64,000 nucleotides of DNA from Cobetia amphilecti (lineage in GTDB: Bacteria; Pseudomonadota; Gammaproteobacteria; Pseudomonadales; Halomonadaceae), in NCBI RefSeq assembly GCF_020217465.1, contig NZ_CP084115.1, forward strand, positions 248,001 through 312,000, given 5' to 3'. This document shows, one piece after another, positions 8,069 to 18,178 of the stretch. How positions within the stretch are numbered: the first letter of the stretch is position 1; every line of letters starts with the position of its first letter. Under the pieces are notes generated by a model, which was given only the letters and a program-made list of their open reading frames with translations, did not search any database and was not told the DNA's origin. The position numbers and the translations under genes were made by a program.

Positions 8069-9031
8069 TCAGGCCGGTTGCGTGGCCTCGGGCAGCGGCA
8101 GAGCGCCTTCCTCGATACGCCGACCCAGCAGCTGGCGGTACTGTGCCGGGTCCTTCGGCGTCAGGCTGTGGGCGGGCGGGTCCACGTAGACCACCAGCAG
8201 GCGTGACAGCCAATAGCGCAGCGCGGTCATGCGCAGCATGCTCGGCCACAGGCGGCGTTCGTCGGCGTTCATCGGGCGCTCGGCCAGATAGGCACTGAGC
8301 AGGGCGTCATAACGCGCCTGGTCCAGACGGCCATCGTCATTGGAGCACCAGTCATTGACCAGAATCGACAGATCGAAGATCAGGTCGCCGGTGCAGCCGT
8401 TGTAGAAGTCGATGATGCCGCCGAGGCGGTCGCCGTCGAACAGGGTGTTGTCGCGGAACAGGTCGCCATGCAGCGCGCCCTGCGGCAGCTCGACACCGCT
8501 GAAAACGTCTTCGCAGACATCGATCTCGTCGGCCATCAGCGCCTGGTCTTCCGGGCTCAGATACGCCAGCACCTTGTGGTGCATCGGCTTGATCCAGTGC
8601 AGGTCGCGGGTGTTGGGGCGGTGGCCGGTGAAGTGCTGCGAGACGGCATGCATGCGCCCCAGCGCCGCGCCGATCTCGCGGCACTGGGGCACGTTGGGCG
8701 AGACCGGCCAGTTGCCCGGCATACGCGGGAACAGCAGCGCCGGCTTGCCTGCCAGCACCTTGAGCGCCTGGCCGTCGCGGTCGTGCAACGGGCCCGGCAC
8801 CGGCAGCTTGTGGCTGGCGAGGAAGTCGAGCAGCTCGACGAAGAAGGGCAGTTCCGCATGCTCGCCCTGCTCGAACAGGGTCAGCACCATCTCGCGGCGA
8901 TCGGTGGTGACGAAGAAGGTCGAGTTCTCGGTGCCGTGCGCGACATCCTCAAGCGATGTCAGCGTGCCTGCGTCGTACTCTGCCAGAAATTCTGCGACCT
9001 GAGCGTCGCTCAGGGGGGTAAAGACTGCCAT
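8069..9031 (-). CDS. thrB: homoserine kinase, ThrB type II
   Basis: 320 residues from ATG 9031 (MAVFTPLSDAQVAEFL, GAGAAGAG 6 nt upstream); the open frame extends to 9157 but that part lacks family sequence. It belongs to the aminoglycoside phosphotransferase-like kinases, not the GHMP ThrB of enterics: it has the catalytic loop GALHGDLFRDNTLFDG and the metal-binding GGIIDFYNGCTGDL. The enzyme phosphorylates L-homoserine for threonine synthesis. Its neighbours, a DUF2782 gene and polA, match the order known from Pseudomonas, which supports the assignment. Start of speA lies downstream on the same strand. Confidence 0.93.
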   Translation of the reverse strand: MAVFTPLSDAQVAEFLAEYDAGTLTSLEDVAHGTENSTFFVTTDRREMVLTLFEQGEHAELPFFVELLDFLASHKLPVPGPLHDRDGQALKVLAGKPALLFPRMPGNWPVSPNVPQCREIGAALGRMHAVSQHFTGHRPNTRDLHWIKPMHHKVLAYLSPEDQALMADEIDVCEDVFSGVELPQGALHGDLFRDNTLFDGDRLGGIIDFYNGCTGDLIFDLSILVNDWCSNDDGRLDQARYDALLSAYLAERPMNADERRLWPSMLRMTALRYWLSRLLVVYVDPPAHSLTPKDPAQYRQLLGRRIEEGALPLPEATQPA

Positions 9032-9226
9032 GGGTGACTCTTCTCGCCGAAATGTGTCCGCCCCGCCAGTGGCGCGCCGCCGGAGCGAAACGGCGGCAAT
9101 GCGCTGACAGGAGTTGTTGTAGGTATGCAGGAAGGATGCCGCCACGCCCGGGGGCAAGAGATGTGCCGCGGGCGTGACGCCTGTCGCTGCTGGTTCAGCT
9201 GTCGCGTGAACCAGATGCCGAGCTTA

Positions 9227-9556
9227 TCACTTTTTCAGTGCCCAGCCGGGTACCTTGAGCTGGCTGGCACTGGTGACGCTGGACTTGATGAAGTTGCCGT
9301 TGCCGTCACTGTCGAGCAGGAAGAAGGGCGCGCCGCCCTTGGGGATGATCTCGATGGCATACAGATGGCCATTGACGCGGTATTCGCGCAGCTGGCGGTC
9401 ATCCTGCTGACGGCTGGTGATCTGCGGCTTGGGGGCCTCGCTCTCGGCGACAGCCAGCGGCGCACTCAGGGCGGTGACGGCCAGCAGCAGCCCGGTGGCC
9501 AGCAGCGTGGGCAGGCGCAGCAGGGAATGCGGAGCAATGGAAGCAGTCGAGCGCAT
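9227..9556 (-). CDS. DUF2782 periplasmic protein
   Basis: 109 residues with an excellent site (AAGGAGG, 6 nt before the ATG). A signal peptide ends near LAVAES. The mature domain reads ITSRQQDDRQLREYRVNGHLYAIEIIP, PPFFLLDSDGNGNFI-like text and a final KVPGWALKK, which fits DUF2782. Function unknown. The family is regularly placed between thrB and polA in gammaproteobacteria, as here. It lies upstream of thrB on the same strand with a 195-nt gap, so co-transcription is possible. Confidence 0.85.
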   Translation of the reverse strand: MRSTASIAPHSLLRLPTLLATGLLLAVTALSAPLAVAESEAPKPQITSRQQDDRQLREYRVNGHLYAIEIIPKGGAPFFLLDSDGNGNFIKSSVTSASQLKVPGWALKK

Positions 9557-9901
9557 GACAATCCTCCTTTACACAAGCGCAGCCTGTATCAGGTTCCGCG
9601 TGCAAAAGTTCTGTGAGCAAGGGGCCTGCAAGCAGGGTGCCTGCGAGCAAGCACCCGGTGCGTACCCGTGCAGAAGACAAGCGAATCGGCGCTGGCCTGA
9701 AACCTTGCCTGATGGGCGCAGTTTACGTCCCTTGCCGGCAGTGTGCACGACTTCCCGCCATCAATGCCGGGCGCAGAAGACACACGCGCCGAGGGTGGCG
9801 ACTGTGCCTCGCCGCAGCCCTTGCGTATCATGACAGCCATAGCTGCCGAGAGGTTTTCGGCCCCGACTCTGCTTGCCCCAAGCTCACCCTTCAGCCTACG
9901 G
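9557..9901. other. divergent intergenic region, DUF2782 gene / polA
   Basis: About 345 bases. It contains a run of imperfect repeats built on CCTGCAAGCAGG / GTGCCTGCGAGCAAG (about 9615-9655) and must carry the polA and DUF2782 promoters. The polA frame stays open upstream to 9743 but that stretch has no polymerase sequence and no good start. Confidence 0.5.
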
Positions 9902-12802
9902 ATGCGACTGCTCATGGCCGCCACGCCGATCGTTCTCGTCGATGGATCTTCCTATCTCTATCGTGCCTTTCATGCTCTGCCGCCGCTGACCACCTCCAAG
10001 GGCCTGCCCACCGGCGCGGTGAAGGGCGTGATCAACATGCTCAAGAGCCTGATTCGCCAGTACCCGGACAGCCCCATGGCGGTGGTCTTCGATGCCAAGG
10101 GCAAGACCTTCCGCGACGACATGTACCCGGAGTACAAGGCCCAGCGCCCGCCGATGCCGGATGACCTGCGCCTGCAGGTCGAGCCGCTGCATGCCTGCGT
10201 GCGTGCCCTTGGCCTGCCCCTGCTGTGCGTGGAAGGCGTCGAGGCCGATGACGTCATCGGCACCCTGGCGCGCATGGCGACCGAGGCCGGGCGTGACGCC
10301 GTCATCTCCACCGGCGACAAGGACATGGCCCAGCTGGTGAACGAGCACATCACCCTGGTCAACACCATGAAGAACGAGACGCTGGACGTGGACGGCGTCA
10401 CCGAGAAGTTCGGCATTCCGCCGAACCTGATCATCGATTTCCTCGCGCTGATGGGCGACAAGGTCGACAACATTCCCGGCGTGCCGGGCGTGGGCGAGAA
10501 GACCGCGCTGGGCCTGCTGCAAGGCATGGAAGGCGGCCTCGACACCATCTACGGCGATCTCGATCGCATCAAGACGCTCAGCTTCCGTGGCGCCAAGACC
10601 CTGGCCAAGAAGATGGAAGCGCATCGCGAAGATGCCTATCTCTCCTACCGTCTCGCCACCATCAAGCTGGACTGCGAGCTGGAATATGGCCTGGATGACC
10701 TCGCGATCGCCGCGCCGGACACCGCCGCGCTGGTCGAGCTCTACAAGGAGATGGAATTCCGCGCCTGGCTGAAGGAGCTGCTGGAAGGCGGTGACATGGC
10801 GGCCACGCCGCATGCCGATGAGAAGGACAGCGGAGTCGCCGGCAGTGACCTGTTCGGTGACAGCATCGCGCCGGTCGCTGAAAAGGCCTCAGGCAAGGGC
10901 AAGACCGCCGCTGCGCCAACGCCTGATCTGGAAGCGGCGGAAGAGGGCGATGAGATGCCCGATGCGCTGCCGCCGCGTGAGGAGCGCAACTACCGCGCCA
11001 TCACCGAGCAGGCCGAGCTGGATGCGTGGCTCGAGCGCGTGCGCAACGCCAACTCGCTGTGCTTCGATCTCGAGACCACCAGCCTCAACTACATGGAAGC
11101 CGAGATCGTCGGTATCGGCATGGCGCTGGAAGTCGGCGAGGCCGTCTACATTCCCGTCGCTCACAGCTATCTGGATGCCCCCGCGCAGCTGCAGCGCCAG
11201 GCCGTGCTGGAAGCGCTGACGCCGATTCTCGCCGATACCGCCATCACCAAGATCGGCCAGAACCTCAAGTACGACATCGAGGTGCTGGCGCGCTATGACA
11301 TCGCGGTGGCCGGCCCGCTGGCCGACACCATGCTGATGTCCTACGTGCTCAATTCCACCGCGACCCGTCACGACATGGACTCGCTGGCGCTCAAGTATCT
11401 GGGCGAGAGCACCATCAGCTTCACCGACATCGCCGGCAAGGGCGCCAAGCAGCTGACGTTTGATCAGATCGCGCTGGAAGAGGCGATGCCGTATGCCTGC
11501 GAGGATGTCGACATCACCCTGCGCCTCGCCGCGCTGCTGATGCCGCGCATCGAGAAGCTGGGACGTCTGGATGAAGTGCTGCGTCAGTTCGAATATCCGC
11601 TGATTCCGGTGTTGGCACGCATCGAGCGCAACGGCGTCGCGATCGACCCCGAGCGCCTGCACGTCCAGACCCGCGAGCTGACCGAGCAGATCCACGACAT
11701 CGAGAAGCAGGCCTTCGAGCTTGCGGGCCGCGAATTCAACCTCTCTTCGCCCAAGCAGCTGGGCGAGATCCTCTTCGAGGAGCAGAAGCTGCCGGTCAAG
11801 AAGAAGACGCCCAAGGGCGCGCCGTCCACCGCCGAAGCGGTGCTTGAGGAGCTGGCGCTGGACTACCCGCTGCCCAAGCTGATCATGCGCCATCGCGGCA
11901 TGACCAAGCTCAAGAGCACCTACACCGACAAGCTGCCGCAGCTGGTCAACCCGACCACGCGTCGCCTGCACACCAGCTACCATCAGGCCGTCACCGCCAC
12001 GGGGCGTCTGTCGTCGTCTGATCCGAACCTGCAGAACATCCCGGTACGCAGTGACGAGGGGCGTCGTATCCGTCAGGCCTTCATCGCGCGCCCCGGCTAT
12101 CGTATCGTCGCGGCGGATTACTCGCAGATCGAGCTGCGCATCATGGCGCACCTCTCCGGTGACAAGGGTCTGCTTTCGGCCTTCGCCGATAACCGCGACG
12201 TGCACGCCGCCACCGCCGCTGAAGTCTTCGGCACCGAGGAAGCGCGTGTCACCAGTGACCAGCGCCGCAGTGCCAAGGCCATCAACTTCGGGCTGATCTA
12301 CGGCATGTCCGCCTGGGGCCTCTCGCGCCAGCTGGATATCGAACCCGGCCAGGCCAAGACCTACATCGAGCGCTACTTCGAGCGTTATCCGGGTGTCGCC
12401 ACCTACATGGAAGACACGCGTCAGCTCGCCGCCGAGCAGGGCTACGTCGAGACCATCTTCGGCCGTCGCCTCTACCTGCCGGAAATCGGCTCACGCAATC
12501 ACGCGCGTCGCAGCGCTGCCGAACGCACCGCCATCAACGCCCCGATGCAAGGCAGCGCCGCCGACATCATCAAGCGCGCCATGATCGACGTGGATGCCTG
12601 GCTGGCGGGCAGCGACGGTGTCGACAGATACGACGCCATGATGGTCATGCAGGTACACGATGAACTCGTCTTCGAAGTCGCCGAAGCGCAGGTCGACGCC
12701 TTCATGAAAGACGTCGCGCAGCGCATGCAGAATGCCGCCTCCCTCGATGTCCCGCTGCTCGTCGAAGTCGAGCAAGGCGACAACTGGGAAGAAGCGCATT
12801 AA
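9902..12802 (+). CDS. polA: DNA polymerase I
   Basis: 966 residues from ATG 9902; ATG 9914 (MAATPIVLVDGSSYLYRAFH) is equally possible and neither has a strong ribosome site. Three domains are complete. The 5' nuclease (about 1-310) has VLVDGSSYLYRAFHALPP, EADDVIGTLA, STGDKDMAQLV and GDKVDNIPGVPGVGEKTA. The 3'-5' proofreading exonuclease is active-type, with CFDLETTSLN, KIGQNLKYDIEVL and YACEDVDITLRL. The polymerase has TGRLSSSDPNLQNIPVR, motif A DYSQIELRIMAHLSGD, motif B RRSAKAINFGLIYGMS and motif C VMQVHDELVFEV. It fills gaps and removes primers in replication and repair. It stands alone, and its 3' end abuts an AT-rich island. Confidence 0.97.
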   Translation: MRLLMAATPIVLVDGSSYLYRAFHALPPLTTSKGLPTGAVKGVINMLKSLIRQYPDSPMAVVFDAKGKTFRDDMYPEYKAQRPPMPDDLRLQVEPLHACVRALGLPLLCVEGVEADDVIGTLARMATEAGRDAVISTGDKDMAQLVNEHITLVNTMKNETLDVDGVTEKFGIPPNLIIDFLALMGDKVDNIPGVPGVGEKTALGLLQGMEGGLDTIYGDLDRIKTLSFRGAKTLAKKMEAHREDAYLSYRLATIKLDCELEYGLDDLAIAAPDTAALVELYKEMEFRAWLKELLEGGDMAATPHADEKDSGVAGSDLFGDSIAPVAEKASGKGKTAAAPTPDLEAAEEGDEMPDALPPREERNYRAITEQAELDAWLERVRNANSLCFDLETTSLNYMEAEIVGIGMALEVGEAVYIPVAHSYLDAPAQLQRQAVLEALTPILADTAITKIGQNLKYDIEVLARYDIAVAGPLADTMLMSYVLNSTATRHDMDSLALKYLGESTISFTDIAGKGAKQLTFDQIALEEAMPYACEDVDITLRLAALLMPRIEKLGRLDEVLRQFEYPLIPVLARIERNGVAIDPERLHVQTRELTEQIHDIEKQAFELAGREFNLSSPKQLGEILFEEQKLPVKKKTPKGAPSTAEAVLEELALDYPLPKLIMRHRGMTKLKSTYTDKLPQLVNPTTRRLHTSYHQAVTATGRLSSSDPNLQNIPVRSDEGRRIRQAFIARPGYRIVAADYSQIELRIMAHLSGDKGLLSAFADNRDVHAATAAEVFGTEEARVTSDQRRSAKAINFGLIYGMSAWGLSRQLDIEPGQAKTYIERYFERYPGVATYMEDTRQLAAEQGYVETIFGRRLYLPEIGSRNHARRSAAERTAINAPMQGSAADIIKRAMIDVDAWLAGSDGVDRYDAMMVMQVHDELVFEVAEAQVDAFMKDVAQRMQNAASLDVPLLVEVEQGDNWEEAH

Positions 12803-12825
12803 TAACGATTAGCTTATTCTCTAAA

Positions 12826-12855
12826 AAGTGCTTCTTCTGAAGAGGAGAAGCACTT
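12826..12855 (-). terminator. rho-independent terminator of the AT-rich orphan gene
   Basis: Perfect 10-bp arms AAGTGCTTCT and AGAAGCACTT around a 10-nt loop. On the minus strand the stem runs straight into a TTTTT tract, and plus-strand Ts a little beyond may also stop polA transcripts. Confidence 0.85.
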
Positions 12856-12864
12856 GTAAAATTT

Positions 12865-14061
12865 TTAATAGGGCTTTAGGAAATTAATGGATTTTCTTAT
12901 ATTGTGTAACCCGTTGATTTTTGTGAGTATATCCAAAAACTCTTCTTTTAATACGCCCTTTTCTGTTTTTTGTCTCGCGTTTAATTCTTTGACATTTGAT
13001 TTGTATTTTCTTATGTAGTCTTCGCTATACTTGAGGTTATATCCAAAATCATAAAGTGCTCGTAAGCCTGAAACGTACTCAACGGTAACGAGATGCTGAT
13101 TATCACTCCATGCTTTTGTCTTTAATTTATCGTATTTTATTAGATCATCGAGACTCGGCATGTAGATTTTAATCATTTCTTTGCTTTGTTTCGGCGTATT
13201 GCCATAATCCATGTTGATTTCTTGCCAAGATGAATAATATGCATCAAGTGATTCTTCAGTCACCCCTAGTAAATCAAGATCCATATTTATATTTAATGAA
13301 AACTCATAATGCTCTCGTATAATGTTTATACACTGAATAAATTCTCGGTTACTTAGCGAATATTCTGCCCTTAATTTTTCTTTTTGTAGCGTAAAAACAT
13401 CTTCTTTCCATTGATCTCTTGAAAGTAAACACTCAGAGATATGCATTATGTCTTGCCTAGATAGTTTTTGCGTAAAAGATCCTTTGCTGTATTCTTCTAT
13501 AAGGTTTTCACTAAGCATGTTGAGTTCTTCCATTCTTTCTTCTATGTAAGTGAATACGTGATTAAGTCTTTCAATATTTATTATCCTGACTTCAGTCAAA
13601 TGTCTTATCTTGTTATTGCTTTCAGGATATCGAAATGTTTGACCTTTAGCGTCAATCTTCCCTATGTCTTTAATATATTGGTCAAGAAGAGTGATGAGCT
13701 CATAATATCTTTTATCTATAGACGCTGATTTTGTTTTAAAAGTTTCCCATATTTCATTTATATCATGGCCCATTATATTCTCTAATGATGACTCTTGATT
13801 TTTGAGACTAGATAGCTGTTGAAGAAGTAATAGCTCGTTTTTTATTCTAAGTTCGATAGAGTGTCTCATGTTAAAGCAAATTGGATATATCATTTCGTCT
13901 TGATGATATTTTCCACTATCATCTGATAGGTATAGTTCTATTAGTGCGTTGGCCGAAGTAGAATAGCCTCGTGCAAAATGCATGATGCCAGGCATCCCGT
14001 TGTTACCTACGCAAGCATTATGGATAGTATTGAGTCCATTTCCAAATACTAGATTATCCAT
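12865..14061 (-). CDS. orphan AT-rich protein of unknown function, possible defence gene
   Basis: 398 residues, mostly helical by composition, no signal peptide and no membrane span. I do not recognise a named family. The clearest motif is YPICFNMRHSIELRIKNELLL (about residues 59-79). A hydrophobic helix with RHSIEL.IK resembles the RH(A/S)xEL.LK helix found in several HEPN-like proteins; this is a loose similarity, not a catalytic assignment. The rest has long charged helices and no visible nuclease, ATPase or DNA-binding signature. The gene is alone, has its own terminator, and uses AT-rich codons (AAA, ATA, TTA, AGA) unlike its neighbours. Island position after a housekeeping gene plus an orphan helical cargo is what single-gene phage-defence systems often look like; this is inference. 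Start at ATG 14061 has no strong Shine-Dalgarno. Confidence 0.75.
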   Translation of the reverse strand: MDNLVFGNGLNTIHNACVGNNGMPGIMHFARGYSTSANALIELYLSDDSGKYHQDEMIYPICFNMRHSIELRIKNELLLLQQLSSLKNQESSLENIMGHDINEIWETFKTKSASIDKRYYELITLLDQYIKDIGKIDAKGQTFRYPESNNKIRHLTEVRIINIERLNHVFTYIEERMEELNMLSENLIEEYSKGSFTQKLSRQDIMHISECLLSRDQWKEDVFTLQKEKLRAEYSLSNREFIQCINIIREHYEFSLNINMDLDLLGVTEESLDAYYSSWQEINMDYGNTPKQSKEMIKIYMPSLDDLIKYDKLKTKAWSDNQHLVTVEYVSGLRALYDFGYNLKYSEDYIRKYKSNVKELNARQKTEKGVLKEEFLDILTKINGLHNIRKSINFLKPY

Positions 14062-14190
14062 TATGTAGATCCTTTTATCATTAATGTCTCTTAGTGATTG
14101 TATAACATAAATTATTATCAGTTTTTGTTTTCATCTACGACCACTGGCTACGTTGATCCTTGGCATCGGTAGGCCGATGCTGTGGGTGGC

Positions 14191-14206
14191 GTCCGGTTTT
14201 CCGGAC
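14191..14206. promoter_or_regulatory. operator GTCCGG-N4-CCGGAC, copy 1
   Basis: Perfect dyad GTCCGGTTTTCCGGAC, 105 bp before the sigma-54 activator start codon. The same 16-bp design recurs twice upstream of the adjacent TRAP operon, so it is probably the activator's own binding site (autoregulation). Confidence 0.75.
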
Positions 14207-14310
14207 ACTGGCTGCGTGATGGCGCGGCGCACAACAATCAGATCCGGAGGGTGTGGTGGCAGAGGGATACGGCTGCCCACGATGACCGGACACGCCAAGG
14301 GAGAGCGGTG

Positions 14311-15861
<1,551 letters not shown>

Positions 15862-15900
15862 TCGATAGGCATTTCACCCTCCCGCGACAAATAAGTGATA

Positions 15901-15948
15901 CGAAGCGTCCGGAATCTCGGTCAGTGTCCGGAACTCCGGACGCTTCGC
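15901..15948. promoter_or_regulatory. operator cluster with copy 2 of GTCCGG-N4-CCGGAC
   Basis: Perfect dyad GTCCGGAACTCCGGAC at 15926-15941 and a degenerate copy GTCCGGAATCTCGGTC at 15907-15922. The outer arms CGAAGCGTCCGGA and TCCGGACGCTTCG also pair, so the RNA could form a hairpin after the activator gene. Confidence 0.7.
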
Positions 15949-16076
15949 ATTTCTCGCCAGCCCACGGCGTGCATACCCGCATGGGGTCTGTATTCCTCTA
16001 TCGGCATATTCGACTGGAGTCGTAGACAGAATTCATGTCAGCGCGCGACCTTGGTCGCAGCCTCGGTGACCGGAGT

Positions 16077-16092
16077 GTCCGGCTTTCCGGAC
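16077..16092. promoter_or_regulatory. operator GTCCGG-N4-CCGGAC, copy 3
   Basis: Perfect dyad GTCCGGCTTTCCGGAC, about 100 bp upstream of the -24 element of the TRAP operon, the usual distance for an upstream activator sequence of a sigma-54 regulator. Confidence 0.8.
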
Positions 16093-16189
16093 GCTGTCGT
16101 AAGCCGATACTGCCGCGCAGGGCGCGGTGAGTCGGCTCGCGCGGGCCTTGCCCTCGTAGCTCTCTGAAATCATTGACGTTGTTGTGGCG

Positions 16190-16205
16190 TGGTCAGCCGC
16201 TTGCG
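16190..16205 (+). promoter_or_regulatory. sigma-54 (-24/-12) promoter of the TRAP operon
   Basis: TGGTCAG-CCGC-TTGCG has the GG and GC of the -24/-12 elements at correct spacing. It is 108 bp before the dctP start and 98 bp after operator copy 3. Confidence 0.72.
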
Positions 16206-16313
16206 TTGTCATCGGGTAAGTTGACGTAAGCGTCATCTTGCAACGTGGCTCATGTCCAGCAAGCCACAAGCCGTACGACCAGCGAGCACAACAACAAATC
16301 AGGGAGCCGCACC

Positions 16314-17450
16314 ATGTCGCAACACGCCACGCCGTATCAATCGACGCCGACCCGCCGCCTGCGCCTCGGAGCTGCCATTGCGGCGGCCGTGGCCACCACG
16401 ACCTTGCTGGCCGCCGAGCCAGCCCAGGCGGAAGGGCCGAAACAGCTCGACGTCGCCAGTACCTTCTCGACCAAGAACTTCCTTGGCGCCGGTGCCGTGC
16501 GCCTGTCCGAGGAACTCAAGAGCGCGACCGGCGGCGAAGTCGGCCTGCGCGTGCACGAGCCGGGCGACCTGGTACCGGCCTTCGAAGTCTTCAACTCCGT
16601 CTCCTCCGGTGCGGTGCAGGCCGGGTGGGACTGGATGGGCTACTGGGCCGGCACGGTGCCGATCACCAACCTCTACGGCGCACTGCCGTTCGGCCCGAGC
16701 CCGGAAGCCTTCATGTCGTGGATGTGGGCCGGTGAGGGTACCGAGCTTGTGCAGGCCGCCTACGACCCCTACGGCGTGAAGGTGCTGCCGTGCTTCATCT
16801 CGCCGCAGGAAACCGGCGGCTGGTACAACAAGGAAATCAACTCGCCGGAGGACTTCAAGGGCCTGTCGATGCGTATCTCCGGCCTTGGCGCCAAGGTGCT
16901 CAACAAGCTGGGCGCCTCGACCCAGCTGGTGCCGGGCAGCGAGATCTACCTCGCGCTGGAGCGTGGCCGTGTCGATGCCACCGAGTTCTCGGTGCCGCAG
17001 GTCGATCAGGCGATGGGCTTTAATGAAGTCGCCAAGTACTACTACTTCCCGGGTTGGCACCAGAGCGCTAGCTGGTTCTCGCTGCTGATCAACCAGCAGG
17101 TATGGGACAGCTACAGCGATGAGCGCAAGGCGCAGTTCCAGACGGCCTGCCGCGCGACCCTGCAGTGGGCAATGGCCGAAGCGCCGCCGGCTCAGGTGCG
17201 TGCGATCCACGAGCTCGAGGAGAAAGGTGTCGAGGTCAAGCGCTTCCCGGAGCCGGTGATGACCGCGCTGCAGGAAGCCTGGGGTGAAGTGCTGGCCGAA
17301 GAGAAGCAGACCAATCCTGACTTCGCCAAGGCCTACGATTCGCTGATGAAGCACGCTGCACTGATCGACGAATGGTACGAGCTGCAGGCCATGCCGCAGC
17401 CGATGGCCATGAAGCAGGCAGACAACGCTGACGAGGGTAGCGCCCAATGA
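16314..17450 (+). CDS. TRAP transporter substrate-binding protein (DctP family)
   Basis: 378 residues from ATG 16314 (AGGGAG upstream); the longer frame to 16245 is not used. A Tat- or Sec-type leader (TRRLRLGAAIAAAVATTTLLAAEPAQA) is followed by a DctP fold: KNFLGAGAVRLSEELK, FEVFNSVSSGAVQAGWDW, PFGPSPEAFMSWMW, the ligand-Arg segment FKGLSMRISGLGAKVLNKLG, and ALERGRVDATEFSVPQVDQ. These features are closest to the TakP-like branch binding 2-oxo or other organic acids; the ligand is not proven. It captures substrate in the periplasm for the DctQ/DctM permease downstream. Overlaps dctQ by 4 bp. Expression is probably under sigma-54 and the adjacent PAS activator. Confidence 0.92.
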   Translation: MSQHATPYQSTPTRRLRLGAAIAAAVATTTLLAAEPAQAEGPKQLDVASTFSTKNFLGAGAVRLSEELKSATGGEVGLRVHEPGDLVPAFEVFNSVSSGAVQAGWDWMGYWAGTVPITNLYGALPFGPSPEAFMSWMWAGEGTELVQAAYDPYGVKVLPCFISPQETGGWYNKEINSPEDFKGLSMRISGLGAKVLNKLGASTQLVPGSEIYLALERGRVDATEFSVPQVDQAMGFNEVAKYYYFPGWHQSASWFSLLINQQVWDSYSDERKAQFQTACRATLQWAMAEAPPAQVRAIHELEEKGVEVKRFPEPVMTALQEAWGEVLAEEKQTNPDFAKAYDSLMKHAALIDEWYELQAMPQPMAMKQADNADEGSAQ

Positions 17451-18178
17451 CCGACCCCCGCCTTGCGCCCTGGCGGGCACAGGGCGGGGCGGTGTGTGAC
17501 GCCCTGGGTCGACCACTGGTCGGCCTGGGGCTGTGGGTGGGTCGCCTGACCAGCTGGTTGGGTCTGGCGATCATCCTGGCCGTGCTCACCACCGTCACGC
17601 TCAACGCCCTGGGCATCAATGAAATCGCCAACTGGGGGTCGCCCGACGTGCTGCTGTTCGGCACCGCGATCACCATCAATTCCGTCACCGAGTTGCAGTG
17701 GCACCTGTTCGGACTGCTGACGCTCTTCGGTGGCACCTACGCCCTGCACAGCGATACGCATGTGCGGGTCGACCTGTTCTATCAGCGCCTCTCGCCGCGC
17801 GGACGCGCCGTGGTCGATATCCTTGGCCACATCATCATGCTGATTCCCTTCTGTCTGCTGATCGCCTGGCTGTCCAAGCACTTCGTCACCATGTCCTACA
17901 TGTCCGGCGAGAAGTCCAACTATGGCGGTCTGGTGGACCGTTACCTGATCAAGGCGATGCTGCCGACGGGGCTGGTGTTCCTCGCCCTCGGTGCGCTGGG
18001 GCAGATCTTCGAGAATCTGGCCTGCCTGTTCGACCCGGCGCGCACCCCTGAGCGCCTGAAAGACCACGAGATTGCCAGTCTGGCCGGCCTTGCGGATCAG
18101 CAGAATGCTGCGCACGCGACCACCGACGCCACGGCACCCCAGAATCATGCAGACGGGAGCCATGACAATGCTCGCTGA
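17447..18178 (+). CDS. TRAP transporter small permease (DctQ family)
   Basis: 243 residues, start ATG overlapping the dctP stop (ATGA). Four hydrophobic segments: about 35-55 (LGLAIILAVLTTVTLNALGI), around 85-105 (LQWHLFGLLTLFGGTYAL), 130-150 (DILGHIIMLIPFCLLIAWL) and 180-200. HSDTHVRVDLFYQRLSPRGRA is the typical cytoplasmic DctQ loop. It pairs with DctM in the inner membrane. The tail after residue 210 is polar and overlaps the start of dctM. Confidence 0.92.
   Translation: MTDPRLAPWRAQGGAVCDALGRPLVGLGLWVGRLTSWLGLAIILAVLTTVTLNALGINEIANWGSPDVLLFGTAITINSVTELQWHLFGLLTLFGGTYALHSDTHVRVDLFYQRLSPRGRAVVDILGHIIMLIPFCLLIAWLSKHFVTMSYMSGEKSNYGGLVDRYLIKAMLPTGLVFLALGALGQIFENLACLFDPARTPERLKDHEIASLAGLADQQNAAHATTDATAPQNHADGSHDNAR

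Larger units (their letters stand above)
12803..14150. other. AT-rich island between polA and a regulator gene
   Basis: Base composition drops sharply just after the polA stop codon and recovers near 14150; by eye only about one third G+C against over 60% around it. It holds one gene and its terminator, with no transposase, integrase or clear flanking repeat. The composition points to horizontal acquisition. Confidence 0.8.
15862..16313. other. regulatory region of the TRAP operon
   Basis: About 450 bases without a gene. It contains two perfect and one degenerate operator dyad, a long outer palindrome and a sigma-54 promoter, each listed separately. No other gene is visible. Confidence 0.8.

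Noticed and set aside
9743-9901. N-terminal extension of polA to an ATG at 9743
   Set aside because: The added 53 residues match nothing in DNA polymerase I and have no ribosome site.
16179-16205. Alternative -24 element TGGCGTG upstream of TTGCG
   Set aside because: Spacing to the -12 element is five bases too long; the overlapping TGGTCAG fits exactly.
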